This document shows positions 12,129 through 23,345 of a stretch of 64,000 nt of DNA, one piece after another. The notes beneath the pieces are model-generated. The model was not told where the DNA came from, made no database searches, and saw nothing but the letters and a program-made list of their open reading frames with translations. Both the position numbers and the translations under genes were made by a program. Numbering within the stretch: position 1 is the first letter of the stretch; each line of letters opens with the position of its first letter. This DNA comes from Azorinus chamasolen (taxonomy: Eukaryota; Mollusca; Bivalvia; Cardiida; Solecurtidae). The stretch lies in assembly GCA_963576725.1 (NCBI GenBank), contig OY755238.1, positions 28,415,201 to 28,479,200 on the forward strand. Direction: 5' to 3'.

Positions 12129-12206
12129 GTTGAAATGTCTGGAAATGGCAAAGAATTGCTTGCAGCCAGCAGTCAGTTTTCGGTACCTTTCACAACTCAG
12201 CAGATG
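12129..12206 (+). CDS. TEP/A2M-family gene, exon 1 in window (end of MG5)
   Basis: The exon follows a TTTCAG acceptor and ends before GTATGT. It is 78 nt, phase 0 at both ends, and reads VEMSGNGKELLAASSQFSVP then FTTQQM. Joined to the next exon across a 188-nt intron, it resembles the stretch of thioester-containing proteins just before the PG..V segment of MG6 (pattern: G-E-x-V-x-D, then alternating hydrophobic strands). The upstream acceptor shows that earlier exons exist. No MG1-MG5 coding piece was recognised between 1 and 12128, so they are probably outside the window. An ATG lies at 12135, but the phase-0 acceptor argues that it is internal. Confidence 0.7.
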
Positions 12207-12394
12207 GTATGTACACGGGTTAATATTTTGTTCACACGTTTATTAGTTTTGGATTGGTTGCATAAGTTACTCGTTACTTTACTATGTCATTACAATCAAG
12301 TACACCATAGGTTGAATTTGTGGTATTGCAGAATTAGGTTAGCTGTAACTCTACTGCAGTACAAGAATGCCTAATTAGTTATTTTATGGTATAG

Positions 12395-12544
12395 GTTCAA
12401 GTGGAGGTTAAGCCCTTTATTCAAAGGCCAGGTCGAAACGTGAGTATCGGGATCAACACCACAGGCCAGACATGGACAGGATATGCAGCCGTGGATACAA
12501 GTGCTGAGCTTCTTGGAAGAGCGAATGACATAACATTAGACGGA
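12395..12544 (+). CDS. TEP/A2M-family gene, exon 2 (MG6, first part)
   Basis: The exon runs from GGTATAG| to |GTGAGT, 150 nt, phase 0 at both ends. It encodes VQVEVKPFIQRPGRNVSIGI followed by NTTGQTWTGYAAVDTSAELL and GRANDITLDG. The spaced motifs PGRNVSI, AVDTS..LL and NDITLD match the conserved MG6 signature of A2M/CD109/TEP proteins (PG..V.I, AVDKS..LL, ND.T). Two N-glycosylation sequons, NVS and NTT, fit an extracellular secreted or GPI-anchored protein. This exon and exons 7-9 are the firmest evidence for the family. Confidence 0.88.
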
Positions 12545-12784
12545 GTGAGTAGATACATCTGGGAAAGTATGATAACTTCTGAAAGTAGGAGATCCTACGT
12601 ACGCAAAAGTAGCAATGCACAACGAGAAAACTGCAGACAAATATTTTTGTTTCGCATGTCCTGTTTATATGCTTGTATATCCCATTGGAACATTCCGCGT
12701 TGAAAGAGATAAGGACCCGTGAATGAAATAACCATCCTGCTTCTTCTTTGGGCTTGAACGTTTACATTGGCAGTTCAAAAATAG

Positions 12785-12900
12785 AACAGTAGTCAGGCAG
12801 GAGATATCACATATAAGTCCGAAGCAACACAAGAAGCACAAATGAAGTACGCGCACTAATATACACACCTTTCACAGAACTATTCCTTGGCTGTTCAACA
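12785..12900 (-). mobile_element. Naiad-type PLE, family C 3' tail
   Basis: Starts ACAGTAGTCAGGCAGGAGAT and continues with CACAGAACTATTCC. The same block is at 19018-19150 and, inverted, at about 47275-47420. GTCAGRCAGGAGATRYCACA is a variant of the family A and B terminal GCAGG.AA..CCACA. Confidence 0.55.
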
Positions 12901-13317
12901 CCGACACCATAATGGCGTTATACCAAACACTCGGTCAAACTAATAGAAAACAACAGATTAGCTTACACAATATTGAGATAGGACATACCGTCAGACACGC
13001 GATGTGGCACCTGGGATGGGTCTGTCTAGGTGTTAAGGGCAGTGCTACACTGAACAAGATCCTATGTGTTATAGGGAGGTAGACTATACGATTTTTACAC
13101 AACTGTTTATACATTTAACCTTAAACATTGTCAACTGGTTTGTGTGTTTGTACCACTTTCGGAAACAAACGATAAAGTATCGAAGCAAACTATGTGTATT
13201 ATAAAATGATTAATCATTTAGTAGTAGCCCTTCACAAATGACAAACAAATGATACACACAATATTTCAAGCTTCTTGTAATATTATCTGACCCTCAGGGA
13301 TCACACGTGTCATTGTT

Positions 13318-13402
13318 TAGTATGCAAATTGAATACCGCTTAAGCCGGTGCTAGGAGACGTGAGTAGCCTTGCACTTTAAATTACTACTCATGGACAGAC
13401 TC
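13318..13402 (-). repeat. R1 repeat fragment (-)
   Basis: Contains AATTGAATACCGCTTAAGCC, GGTGCTAGGAGACGTGAG and GCACTTTAAATTACTACTCA of R1 in antisense. It is cut at AGACTCTA by the family A element that follows. Confidence 0.75.
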
Positions 13403-14703
13403 TATAAATGGAAAAGTAGTCAAGCAGGCAAAGCCACATACAAGACGAAACCACCATCAAAACACCGATAGACAGCATGACACACATACACACACAACCA
13501 CACACCAACACGCACACTCACACACGAGATGAACACAGAAAACACCAAAAGACAAACAAGAACCAGAGACAAACACTCCTTACATGAACAAAATCACAAG
13601 CACAAAGACGCAAGGCAAACAAAAGGATGGGTGACAAAGAGAGTACCGCCTTGGCACTGTCAGTAGCAAAATCACCACTGGGGGTTTAAACCGGTTTACG
13701 GACGTCCTAACCCCACACCTCTCTCAAAGTCACCCTAGCTTTGCAAATAGTGTAAATAAAGGTACTCCCGCTGGACTTAGCCACACCATAGACGACGGTG
13801 AACACAGGACAACATGTAAAACATAGCATAATAACTGTAACGATCCGTCAAATATGTACTCAATGACTTTGCTGAAGTCAGAGCACCTGCAGGTAAGCTG
13901 TTAAGGGCACGACTGGGAAAAAGTAATACATGAGTCTAGTAAGCTCATCCCGTATCCGAGTTTATCATAGAGTACTACCCTCGGCCTGTTAGCGCGCAAG
14001 CAAAGAGGGAAGCGTAGCTACCGACTGTAAAAGGGTCGATAACCAAACATGCAGTGCGTTGCAATATAATAGGATCATAACCTTTCTTCTTAAATGTTTT
14101 AATGCGTTTTATAAACAAATCATGAAAATGAATATGACCCCGAATTTTCCTAAGTTTGTAGATAACATCCCCATAAAAGTCTGGTTGAGAAATGCATTGT
14201 TGCAGTAACGTCCGTAGATTGCAATTATATTTACTAATGCGTGGTAAATTTCGATAATAAAATTTAGAAAACGTTTTCCGAAGTTTGTGGTATCTGTAAC
14301 CTTGCTTAAGAAGTTTATCAGTTAAAACTAAATTACGACTGTTAAAATCTTCAAGCAAAGAACAGGCTCGGGCAAACCGAATAAGTTGAGAAATATAAAT
14401 CCCATAAGATGTAGAACGGGGCACATCTCCGTCCAGAAAAGGATAATTAACAATTTTAAAATTAACATCTTCTCTTTTATCGTATATTTTGGACGAAACT
14501 TATCATATGTAATTGAAATATTCAAATCTAAAAATGCAGCTATAATGTCAGGTTGATTCGCTTTGTTTAAAGACAGTTCTTTTGGGTAAATTGTTTAATA
14601 GTTTCAAAATTAGGATTATCTAAATTCAAAATGTCGTCTAAATACCTTGAAGTTTTATTAAAAGCATGAACAATATCGGTCTGTGTATCAGGTTTTAAGC
14701 TAA
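13403..14703 (-). mobile_element. Naiad-type PLE family A, 5'-truncated (RT C-terminal part plus 3' tail)
   Basis: On the - strand the first coding piece (about 14700-14567) has SRYLDDILNLDNPNFETI, the YxDD box of reverse transcriptase. A frame from 14424 to 13975 follows with RSTSYGIYISQLIRFARA, LLKQGYRYHKLRKTFSKF and HFHDLFIKRIKTFKKKGYDP, the C-terminal region shared by all copies. The non-coding tail runs from about 13970 to TAAATGGAAAAGTAG at 13403. Frames are broken between the pieces and the N-terminal half is absent, so it is a dead copy. Confidence 0.85.
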
Positions 14704-15000
14704 GCATAAATGGAAAAGTAGTAAAGTCAAGCAGGCAAAGCCACATGCAAGACGCAACCACCACCAAAACACCGATAGACAGCATGACACACACACACAC
14801 ACAACCACACACCCAAACGCACGCACACACACACACACACACGAAATGAACACAGAAAACACCAAAAGAGACACAAGAACCAGGGACAAACGTTCCACAA
14901 CATGAACAAACCACAAGCACAAAGACGCAAGGCAAACAAAAGGAAGGGTGACAAAGAGAGTACCGCCTTGGCACGGTCAGCAGCAAAAACACCACCGCGT
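14704..15000 (-). mobile_element. Naiad-type PLE family A 3' tail, head-to-tail with the copy at 13403
   Basis: Same orientation as the neighbour. Its 3' terminus TAAATGGAAAAGTAGTAAAG directly abuts the truncated 5' end of that copy at about 14703. A (CA)n run lies at about 14789-14842. Overlapping Val/Cys-rich open frames are translations of this non-coding tail. The head-to-tail layout resembles the pseudo-LTR arrangement of Penelope-like elements. Confidence 0.8.
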
Positions 15001-15854
15001 CTGCAATATTCCCTGTTGGCATTGCTACTTTTGCTTTTGAATCAGCTCTCACTTTCAAAATTCAATTTCAAAAGACCAATTTTTAATTCCTTACAACGAG
15101 TCATGGATGCAAAACTGAATGAATGATAAACGAACACTCAACGAAAGATTACAAAATCACACATTGATATTGATTTTCGATTGTTGACATATTTTCTTTC
15201 TATAATAAATGGTGAATTGACATCTTCCTAAAGTAGTTAATGTCGGGTTGACACTTTATTGTACTTAATTTCATGAAAAAAAACCAACAACCCCAACCAC
15301 AAAATATGAAAACACTAATTACAATTAGATACTGGTGCCAGTAGAGGGGCCGCATGTACAAAAACGATTTTGTGCGCACTGTGAATGTAATAACACAAAC
15401 TGCAATGACATTTTGAGTTGCTAATAAGCATGGCATTTAATTGTAATATTGATATTTCAACATGTGGTCATTATACTACTTTGCTTATTTAAACAGTGGT
15501 TTCAGAAAGGTCGATGTCACAGCAGACGAAAAAAAGTGAATCAACATTTTTACGAAATTCCCATAAAATGAAAAAAAACTGCTTAAACCCTATTTTTCCA
15601 ATACACTATCTTAACCGATTTACTTCCAGTGGATTATTCCATTCTTATATATTAGAGTTTTAATCTAAGGGATGCCTGGTCTAAATTTTCATTTTCATTT
15701 TGTTTATATTGAAATTCCTATCAGCATACAGTGTGGCATCTGGTCAGAGTCTACACTGTTTGCCTACGTCCCATATATGGGATTTTGGGAGCAAATGGGT
15801 TAACCAAATTACATCATCAAACGAGCAGTTATATTGTAACTGTTATTTGTCTAA

Positions 15855-16980
15855 GTACAAAAATGAGTCATGCAGGATACACCACATACAGAACAAACAG
15901 CTACCCGAACACCAACACAAGGAAACAGCAAATGTACATAACTATAAGAACACCAAGAGACGCACAAAGACAAAACAAACATGCAATAGGGGGAAGATGG
16001 AAGTACCGCATTGGAACGGTCAGTGACAAAAGTTACGGGGGTGGTAACCGGTTTATGGCGCCCAACCTCACACTTATTCCATCCCCACCCTAAAAGACAA
16101 GCAGTGTAAATAAACGTATCCCCTCTCCGACTAATCTACAACAACCGCGATGGCAAATACAGTGGTAAAGTGCAAGTATAACGAAAAAAAATAAGTGAAC
16201 AAACTGTATCCACCTATCGCTAGTATACTCAATGATTGAGCTGCAAACAGAGTAACTGTAGAAAAGTAATAAAGGGTACGACAAAAAACAATTGGACAGA
16301 TATCAGACGTTCTCCTTCCGTTTCTGGTTTTAAGAGGTCGCCTTCAAAGAGTAATAACCCTTCTTGTCGGCGTACATGCAAAGAGGCCAGCGACATTGCC
16401 AACTGTAAAATGGTTGACAACCAAACATGCAGTACGTTGTAGTACTATAGGATCATATCCCTTTTTAATGATTTTTTAACATATTTGATGAACAAAGTGA
16501 GAAAATGGGTATGTCCAATAGTTTAACGAAGTTTGTAAATCCAATCACCATAAAATTCAGGATGTGAAATACCATGTCGCAGAAGTGCCTTGAGATTACA
16601 TTGGTACTTGCCAATATATGAGAGATTTCGATAGTAAAATTTAGAGAAAGTTTTTCTTAGTTTATGGTATCTATATCCTTGCTTAAGCAGCTTTAGCAAA
16701 ACGAATAAATGGAAAAGTAGTAAAGTGAAGTAGGAAAAGCCACACACAAAATGCCATCATCACCAAAACACCTACAGAACGCATAGCAATCCACACTCAT
16801 ACACACACAGAGCAGAAAGTTGAGATATATAAACCCCGTAAGATGGGGCCACGGGGAACATCTCCGTCAAGATGAAGGAAATTTACAATATTAAAATGAA
16901 ACTAAATCATCTCTTTTGTCATATATTTTAGACGATATCAATTTTAAGGTCTAGATCAAGAAACGCTGCACGAAAAGTCA
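15855..16980 (-). mobile_element. Naiad-type PLE family B, truncated and interrupted
   Basis: The 3' end is AAAATGAGTCATGCAGG at 15860. Moving upstream come the conserved 3' block, then RT C-terminal coding (KLLKQGYRYHKLRKTFSKFY, about 16690-16630), then the upstream RT piece at 16826-16980. A family A tail of about 110 nt is inserted at 16707. The copy is dead. Confidence 0.8.
16707..16815 (-). mobile_element. Naiad-type PLE family A, ~110-bp nested insertion
   Basis: TAAATGGAAAAGTAGTAAAG to CACACACAGAGCAG interrupts the family B reverse transcriptase between ...AAAACGAAT and AAGTTGAGATATATA, which are contiguous at about 41000 in another copy. It is a very short 3'-only insertion. Confidence 0.75.
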
Positions 16981-16984
16981 CGAA

Positions 16985-17700
16985 AATTCGATGTTCGTGC
17001 TAGACAATGAGTATATTACTTATGGATTTCCTTTTGAATGCGAGATCACATGGAATGTCATTTGCAAACAGTGTATACCCATATATAAAAACACCCACAG
17101 GAGACATCTGATGACGATCTGCACTATTTGTCATTTATAATCATGTCGTAAGTTTAAGCCTTTTATACTGATTGGACTATGTAGCTAAACACTGAATGGC
17201 TATTCCACTCTGATAAAATTCAGTGTAAAAAGAGTTTATATTCCATTACTGTTATCTAGAGTTCCTGATACTAATTAAGAACTTCCCTTGTTTCAGCTGT
17301 AGCATGTATGTCCTATAGTATAAAATAAAAACCTAAACCTAACCACTTTGGGGCATGTATAAAGTCGACACTTGCCATAATGTATGAATACTAGAGCGTC
17401 AAAAAATAGCATCATCGTCATCATTTGCATAGTGGTAATATGTAATCACCAACTTTAAATGAGTGGTCAACAAATGTATACATTGGAGACAGAACAAAAC
17501 ACGTGATTCTTTAGTTTATCAAACGAAACATACTCACAAGTGCGATTTTAAATCTTTTATTTTTGCATCATGCATCGTTTAGATCATTATTGTTTTCAGT
17601 ATATGATGATTCAGACAAACAACTGTTTAATAACTTTGTAACACTAAACTACAGTTCGCAATTGTAATTTTTAGTTTCGATTTTCTTTTAATATATGCAG
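16985..17700. other. Intron 2 sequence, nothing recognised
   Basis: AT-rich; no element or RNA identified. Confidence 0.4.
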
Positions 17701-17841
17701 ATACAGAGCGCCGTTGAGGTAGTGAATTTATTTGAGATTTTCAAAGAAAACCATTTGCCTGTCTCACTGGGTAGGAAGAAGAGAAGCATCTGTTACCGAT
17801 GTGGTGGCTACACAAAAATCAACACTGACAGAATATTACAG
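17701..17841 (+). CDS. TEP/A2M-family gene, exon 3 (MG6, basic site)
   Basis: The exon follows ATATGCAG and precedes GTGAGC; it is 141 nt, phase 0 at both ends. It encodes IQSAVEVVNLFEIFKENHLP, then VSLGRKKRSICYRCGGYTKI and NTDRILQ. In TEPs the stretch between NDIT and the next DAGL motif is variable. Here it contains RKKR, which fits the furin consensus R-x-K/R-R, and a nearby C-x-x-C. Family membership is inferred from its position between exons 2 and 4 and from matching phase. Confidence 0.75.
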
Positions 17842-19015
17842 GTGAGCTAGTTCTAACAGGTACTGATATGGTTAATGTTGCAGTTGCACATCCTTTCTTT
17901 ACATTTAATTGCCAGTACATTTATTTCTCGGACAGGATATTAGCAAAAACAATCATACATACGTATACAAATATATGTGTACCTCCCTTATGTACCTTGT
18001 TTGATATGACTGTAAGTAGCTCCACAGGGGCTACACTGTTTCAAAACAAGTATGCCATTCCATCTATAATCAGTGTCATGTCACCTTACAACAGTGTCAT
18101 TCCATTACCGAAAGGGAATTCAGGGTCTACAACGTCTCAAAAGTATGTCATTCCACATATAGCCACTGTTATCCTATCTTAATATTGTCATTCTATGTTC
18201 TTAAGTATTGTGGACTTTGCGATATGATGACTCTGTGTTTCTGTTACTTTATGTTTCCACCTTGTAGCACATTGAATGACACGGAACCATGTATTGTAGA
18301 AAAATATTTCCTGTCATTCGTCATTCCATTTTCATACGTCATTGACTTTAGGGAGTCCCAGTTTTGTGACTCTAATGTAAGTTGAATTTAGATTATGTAA
18401 TTGTTTCCCGTCAACTGAAATTCATAAACGAATGCCTAGTTTTCAAGGTTGTCGAACAGATGTTTTCTTATGCCAATGAAAATTCTGTTTGAGCTACGCT
18501 AATTATCGTACTGTAAATGCATATCTAAAACCATTACACTTTAGTCAGACATTAAATCAAAGTGTGTTATATACCTCAGACACTTGAAATTAACGGTGTG
18601 TAAAGTAAACGTATATCACATACATCCGTTTACTTCAACCAGTACACATGCATCAGTAAGGATCCTGGTACTTGTGAAATTGTTTGTGCCAACTAACTAA
18701 AAGCAGTGTTAGCGGTTAGTCTTGTAAATATGGTCAAACTGTAAATGCCGACATCAAAGACAATGGTACTTTTAATACCCTTCCCATTATCGACGAACAA
18801 ACAGGTCATATATTTCACATAACCATCCATCAGATACAGTCGAGCTCTGCTCGGCTGAGTGTGCCCAGCACTCACAGGACATTTCTGTAAGTCTTAAGGT
18901 AGAACGATCGGATTTGACATAAGTTGTACCAATAAACACTCAAGCTTAATCATCTGTTGCTTCTTGGAATGTGAGCTAGAGCTCGCTGTAATTTATCATT
19001 TTGGTATCATAAAAA
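17842..19015. other. Intron 3 sequence, one degenerate local repeat
   Basis: Between 18045 and 18345 the phrase TGTCATTCCA recurs about eight times at irregular spacing. No gene is supported. Confidence 0.4.
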
Positions 19016-19017
19016 AT

Positions 19018-19150
19018 GAACAGAAGTCAGACAGGAGATGCCACACGTAAAGTTCACAGCAAACCAATAAATGAAGTATGAGCACACACATACATATTAT
19101 TACAGCCTTCACAGAACTATTCCCTGCTTGCGCACCACCAGGCGCATATC
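19018..19150 (-). mobile_element. Naiad-type PLE, family C 3' tail
   Basis: Shares CAGAAGTCAGACAGGAGATG and TTCACAGAACTATTCC with 12785-12900 and, inverted, with about 47275-47420. Confidence 0.55.
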
Positions 19151-19199
19151 TGCGCTATATCAATATATAATACAAAACTCGATGATATTCATAGAAAGT

Positions 19200-19495
19200 G
19201 AAAGTACATGTATGAGTCACACAGGAAACACAACATGCAAAACACACAGCCACCACAACAGCACCACGACGAAAAACAGTAAATGCGCATGCATATGAAA
19301 GACACACAAAACAAACGCAGCACAAAGAAATAACAAACAAACAATAGGGGGAAGATGGAAGTACCGTCTTGGAATGGTCAGTGACAAATGTCACTGCGGG
19401 TTTAGGGGCACCCAATCTCACACATATTCAATCCCCTACCTACAAGACAAACAGTGTAAATAAACATACCCCCTCTCCGACTACAACAAAGCCAC
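19200..19495 (-). mobile_element. Naiad-type PLE, family B-like 3' tail
   Basis: ATGAGTCACACAGGAAACAC end, GGGGGAAGATGGAAGTACCG block, GGCACCCAATCTCACACAT and AAATAAACATACCCCCTCTC. Non-coding. Confidence 0.75.
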
Positions 19496-19674
19496 AATAT
19501 GATGCAGAATAGCTTACGCAAGATTAAAACTGAAACTGGTTTGACTGTGTTAAGGGGTCTACATTGAGTGGTTTTGAATTAAGGGCCATGTGACAGTGAA
19601 AAAGTCACATAGCGTCAACTGATTTATGTTCAATCTGCTAGTAATACACATGCAATTTCTTTTTAATTTAACAG

Positions 19675-19726
19675 GATGCTGGTCTGTCTTATATTACTGA
19701 CCTTGCTACTTTTGGAGCTTCTGGAG
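19675..19726 (+). CDS. TEP/A2M-family gene, exon 4 (DAGL motif)
   Basis: The exon follows TTTAACAG and precedes GTAAAG; it is 52 nt, phase 0 in and phase 1 out. It encodes DAGLSYITDLATFGASG. DAGL followed by a T-D/N turn is the conserved segment immediately before the bait or anaphylatoxin insertion in A2M, CD109 and complement proteins. The change to phase 1 matches exons 5, 6 and 7, which all begin in phase 1. Confidence 0.8.
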
Positions 19727-20004
19727 GTAAAGCATTTTTAAACATTTCTTAAAACGTCAAATGGCATTTTGGTGTGATATATATAGTTAATTATGAAATA
19801 CATATTAAATTGTAGTAATACTTATTTGTGCTGTTAGCAGTATACACCCTCTTAAGTATTCTTCTCAGATCAATCTGCTTAATTAGTTTGTACAACCATC
19901 TCCTCTTGAACAACAAAATGAACTGATTTATTACTACGTTATTTAAAAAATGACTTTCACTGATTCCCTTGTCTGTTGTTTATGAATATTATATTAAAGT
20001 GTAT

Positions 20005-20285
20005 AAATTCTGAAGGGAGGTGATCCCCTAAGAGCAAAAATTGCAACACAAAAAGAGAAAATTGCAGACTCGGTTTTATTGAGTCTGTTCATGAACAGTA
20101 ATTGAAAGTGCAACACTGCTCACGCCCCCTAGCACCGGCTTAAGCGGTATTCAATTTTCAGAACAAGAAGTACCGAAATTCATGATCTCAAAGGATCAGA
20201 AGGTATAACAACACTGAGAATGAAGTACGGGGCGAAGTTTTACGGCCGCCACACAAACATTTAACACCTGCTGTTGTATAAAACA
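20005..20285 (+). repeat. R1 repeat, near full unit
   Basis: The unit is about 278 nt. It opens GAGGTGATCCCCTAAGAGCA, then a small hairpin CAGACTCGGTTTTATTGAGTCTG (7-bp stem), then CTAGCACCGGCTTAAGCGGT, and ends CACCTGCTGTTGT. At least eight copies or fragments occur in the window. No coding capacity was seen. Confidence 0.75.
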
Positions 20286-20892
20286 TTGTTAAAAGTGATT
20301 ATAATGTGTGAACAAACATGGCTGCTAGGGATATGTTTCATTTCGTCTGTCAAGTTATGCACCTCCAATATTTTGGTGTCATCTGGTTAGGACTTCACTG
20401 TTTATCTTCACTGCTAGATCTAATTCTTTGACTGCTATTTACTCTTGTAATTTACATTTATTGATCTGGAATCTTCATTTTATCAAATATTCACTTTATT
20501 TGGTTTCCGACGTCAAATAGAAATTTGGTACTGAACGTGTTTACTGACACCATAATGAACTGTATGTTATCAATACCTTTTTTAAAACATTTTATATCTT
20601 ATCTAGTATGACGTAAGCATCATCCATCTGCATCCGTGTTTTACTATAGCTGAAAAAATGGAAATCAATGGAAGAATGAAATGTTAACTAGCCTCATTCC
20701 ATTAAGAGCTAAAACAGTTAATTGGAAATTGCCACCGACACCTGAAACAACAACAGCTCATAATAATGATGTTCATTACATTATCATCTGTAAAAATTGC
20801 TTATGCTGTTGTGAATTATTTTTTTAAAAATATCATCACCACAGAAAGGGCAAATTTCATTAATATAAATTAAGATAACGTTTCCACATTCC

Positions 20893-21715
20893 AAAATGAG
20901 TCATGCAGGAAACACCACATACAGAACAAACAGTAGCCCGAACAGCAACACAAGGAAACAGCAAATGTACATAACTATAAAAACAACAAGAGACGCACAA
21001 AGACAAAACACACATACAATAGGGGGAGATGGAAGTACCGCCTGGACCGGTCAGTGACAAAAGTCACTGGGGGGTTAAACCGGTTTATGGGCGCCCAACC
21101 TCACACTTATTCCATCCCCACCCTAAAAGACAAACAGTGGAAATAAACGTATCCCCTCTCCGACTAATATATCTACTCTAACAACCGCGACGGCAAATAC
21201 AGTGGTAAAGAGCATGTATAACGAAAACATTTAAGTGAACAAACTGTATCCACCTATCGCTTGTGTACTCAATGATTGAGCTGCAAACAAAGTAACTGTA
21301 GAAAAGTAATAAAGGGTACGACAAAAACGAAATAGTACAGATATCCGACGTTCTCCTTCCATTTCTGGATTAAGAGGTCGCCTTCATGGAGTACTAAACC
21401 TTTCTTGTCGGCGTACATGCAAAGAGGATAGCGTGATTTCCAACTGTAAAAGGGTTCACAACCAAACATGCAGTATGTTGTAGTACTACAGGATCATAGC
21501 CCTTTTTAATGTTTTTTTTACATATTTGATGAACAAAGTGAGAAAATGGGTATGTCCAATAATTTTACGACGTTTGTAAATCACATCACCATAAACTTCA
21601 GGATGTGAAATACCGTGTCACAGAAGCGCCTTGAGATTACATTGGTACTTGCCAATAAGCGAGAGATTTCGATAGTAAAATTTAGAGAAAGTTTTTCTTA
21701 GTTTATGTTATCTGA
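20893..21715 (-). mobile_element. Naiad-type PLE family B, 3' part with RT C-terminus
   Basis: 3' end ATGAGTCATGCAGGAAACAC. The conserved block GACAAAAGTCACTGGGG is at about 21056-21073. Decayed coding for HTHFLTLFIK...VLQHTACLV-type residues lies upstream. It is truncated at about 21715. Confidence 0.8.
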
Positions 21716-21734
21716 ATCAACTGGCATCAGGCAT

Positions 21735-21885
21735 ATTGAACTTATCGTCCGGACAAGAAAGTGTGACGGACAGACAGACGGACAGACGGACAGACAGACA
21801 GACAACTCTCTCGAAAACAATATGTCTTCCCCATATAAATATGGGGAAGACATAATAAAGCATATCGCGCATCAGGAAATTCCCC
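21735..21885 (+). repeat. Short interspersed element with GACA-type tract and palindrome
   Basis: ATCGTCCGGACAAGAAAGTG, a (GGACA)n tract, then ATATGTCTTCCCCATA with its inverted copy TATGGGGAAGACATA. This is the style of a common molluscan short repeat (from memory, not searched). Confidence 0.6.
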
Positions 21886-22530
21886 ATAAGATATATTGAT
21901 AGCAGTTTACACCTTTGTATTCGAAAACAGTTACACTCCTAATCACCAAGTAACATCTTGCAATATGTACATCTATAGCAAAGTGAAAAAGACTCTTGTC
22001 GGACTCTAATAATACACTGAAAGAGTGTCATAGAAAGGTGCGTGCTTGCTTCTGAACTATTTGAACTATTCTAAGAGCAAGAACGGCATTCAAACTAGAC
22101 CAAATTATGCTCAGGCAAAAACGTAATCGTACAGTATATGCTTTATTGATTGTTTATAAAGCAGATGATAGAAATTTGTAAACGAATGGTGAGCCTGACA
22201 GTGGTGTGCATTTTCAACACGAATATGCTTGTTTGCTTTATTTGATATGTTTAACGTTGTTAAATAATGTAATTTCGACGGTAGATGTCAATTTCAATTT
22301 TATCAGTTTTAGGTTATTGGCTGTTTGTTTTATCTTTTTGATACCGATATTTATCCCCTTTTTATACATTTCAACGATGACTTTGCTTATTTTGTTTGAA
22401 ATCAATATCAGTTATGACCAACTCTGAAATTTTCAAGTAAGAATATTTGTGTATCACTGCGCCGTCGCATCAAATTAACATAACATTGTACAATATTATT
22501 GAGAATATTTTCCCATCCCGCAAGAGTGCA
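21886..22530. other. Intron 4 sequence, nothing recognised
   Basis: An open frame at 22206-22427 is hydrophobic and AT-driven. I see no reason to call it a gene. Confidence 0.4.
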
Positions 22531-22534
22531 AATC

Positions 22535-23345
22535 TATTGACATGTTGTTGCGCACTAAACTACCAAGCGGATTCATGTCTGGATACAGTGCAGGCCATTA
22601 CATGATGTTGGCATTGACTGCTGCGACGCGAGCGTGTGAGATCTTGTGCCACATATGGATGGGTATTATCCTATTGAAAAACACCTGGAGTTCTTCGTTG
22701 CATAAACGGAATAACTTCAGCGCTCAGGACGTCGTTGATGTATCTCTGGGCGTTCACATTGCCTTTCAGAACAATAAGTTTTGCCAACAACCATCAATCC
22801 GCTCTATAGCATAACGCCACCACATCTGAAGCGATCATTTTGTCTAACATAGACAGATGCAAATCGTTCACCTTGTCGGTGGTAAACTCGTTGGCGGCCG
22901 TCGTCATGACTACAATTGTATCGGGATTCGTCCGAAAACAATACCATGTTCAAATCACGACGACGCCACTAACGACGTTCACATGCACTCCCTACACGTG
23001 CCTGACGATGGCGTAAAGTTAGTATATCATTGGCATACGGGCGTCGAGCTCTTAAAGGGAATCAATATGTACACAACCGATTGTAGATTAAATGTGTGTG
23101 CCGTCAACATCGCCTGTTACGTAGGTGAATTATAATAATGGCATGATAGCCCATACGGTTAATTGCTCTTGGTCTGCCTGACCTAGGATGATTGTCAACA
23201 TCACCCATCAGCCTTAAACGTCTGACAAACTCATGAATTGTGTTGCGACTGCAATTAAACTTTCTACTAACGTCTACGACGGAAGCGCTACCCTGAGGCT
23301 TCCCAATAGCTTTCTCATCCTCTGAAAATCGGGGCATTGTAAAAC
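22535..23345 (-). pseudogene. Tc1/mariner-type transposase, dead copy
   Basis: Read on the - strand, the N-terminus (about 23337-23150) is MPRFSEDEKAIGKPQGSASV followed by VDVSRKFNCSRNTIHEFVRR and HPRSGRPRA, the paired-like helix-turn-helix and GRPR of Tc1/mariner transposases. Further on come LFSDESRY, which carries the second catalytic Asp, and WPALYPDMNPL, near the third catalytic residue. Several stops and frame changes separate these blocks. Terminal inverted repeats could not be assigned. This is a relic of a DNA transposon. Confidence 0.85.

Noticed and set aside
14567..15126. Cys/Val-rich hydrophobic frames that look like membrane proteins
   Set aside because: They arise from the (GT)/(CA)-rich non-coding tail of Naiad family A and recur at every tail copy (for example 28454-28774 and 37987-38506).
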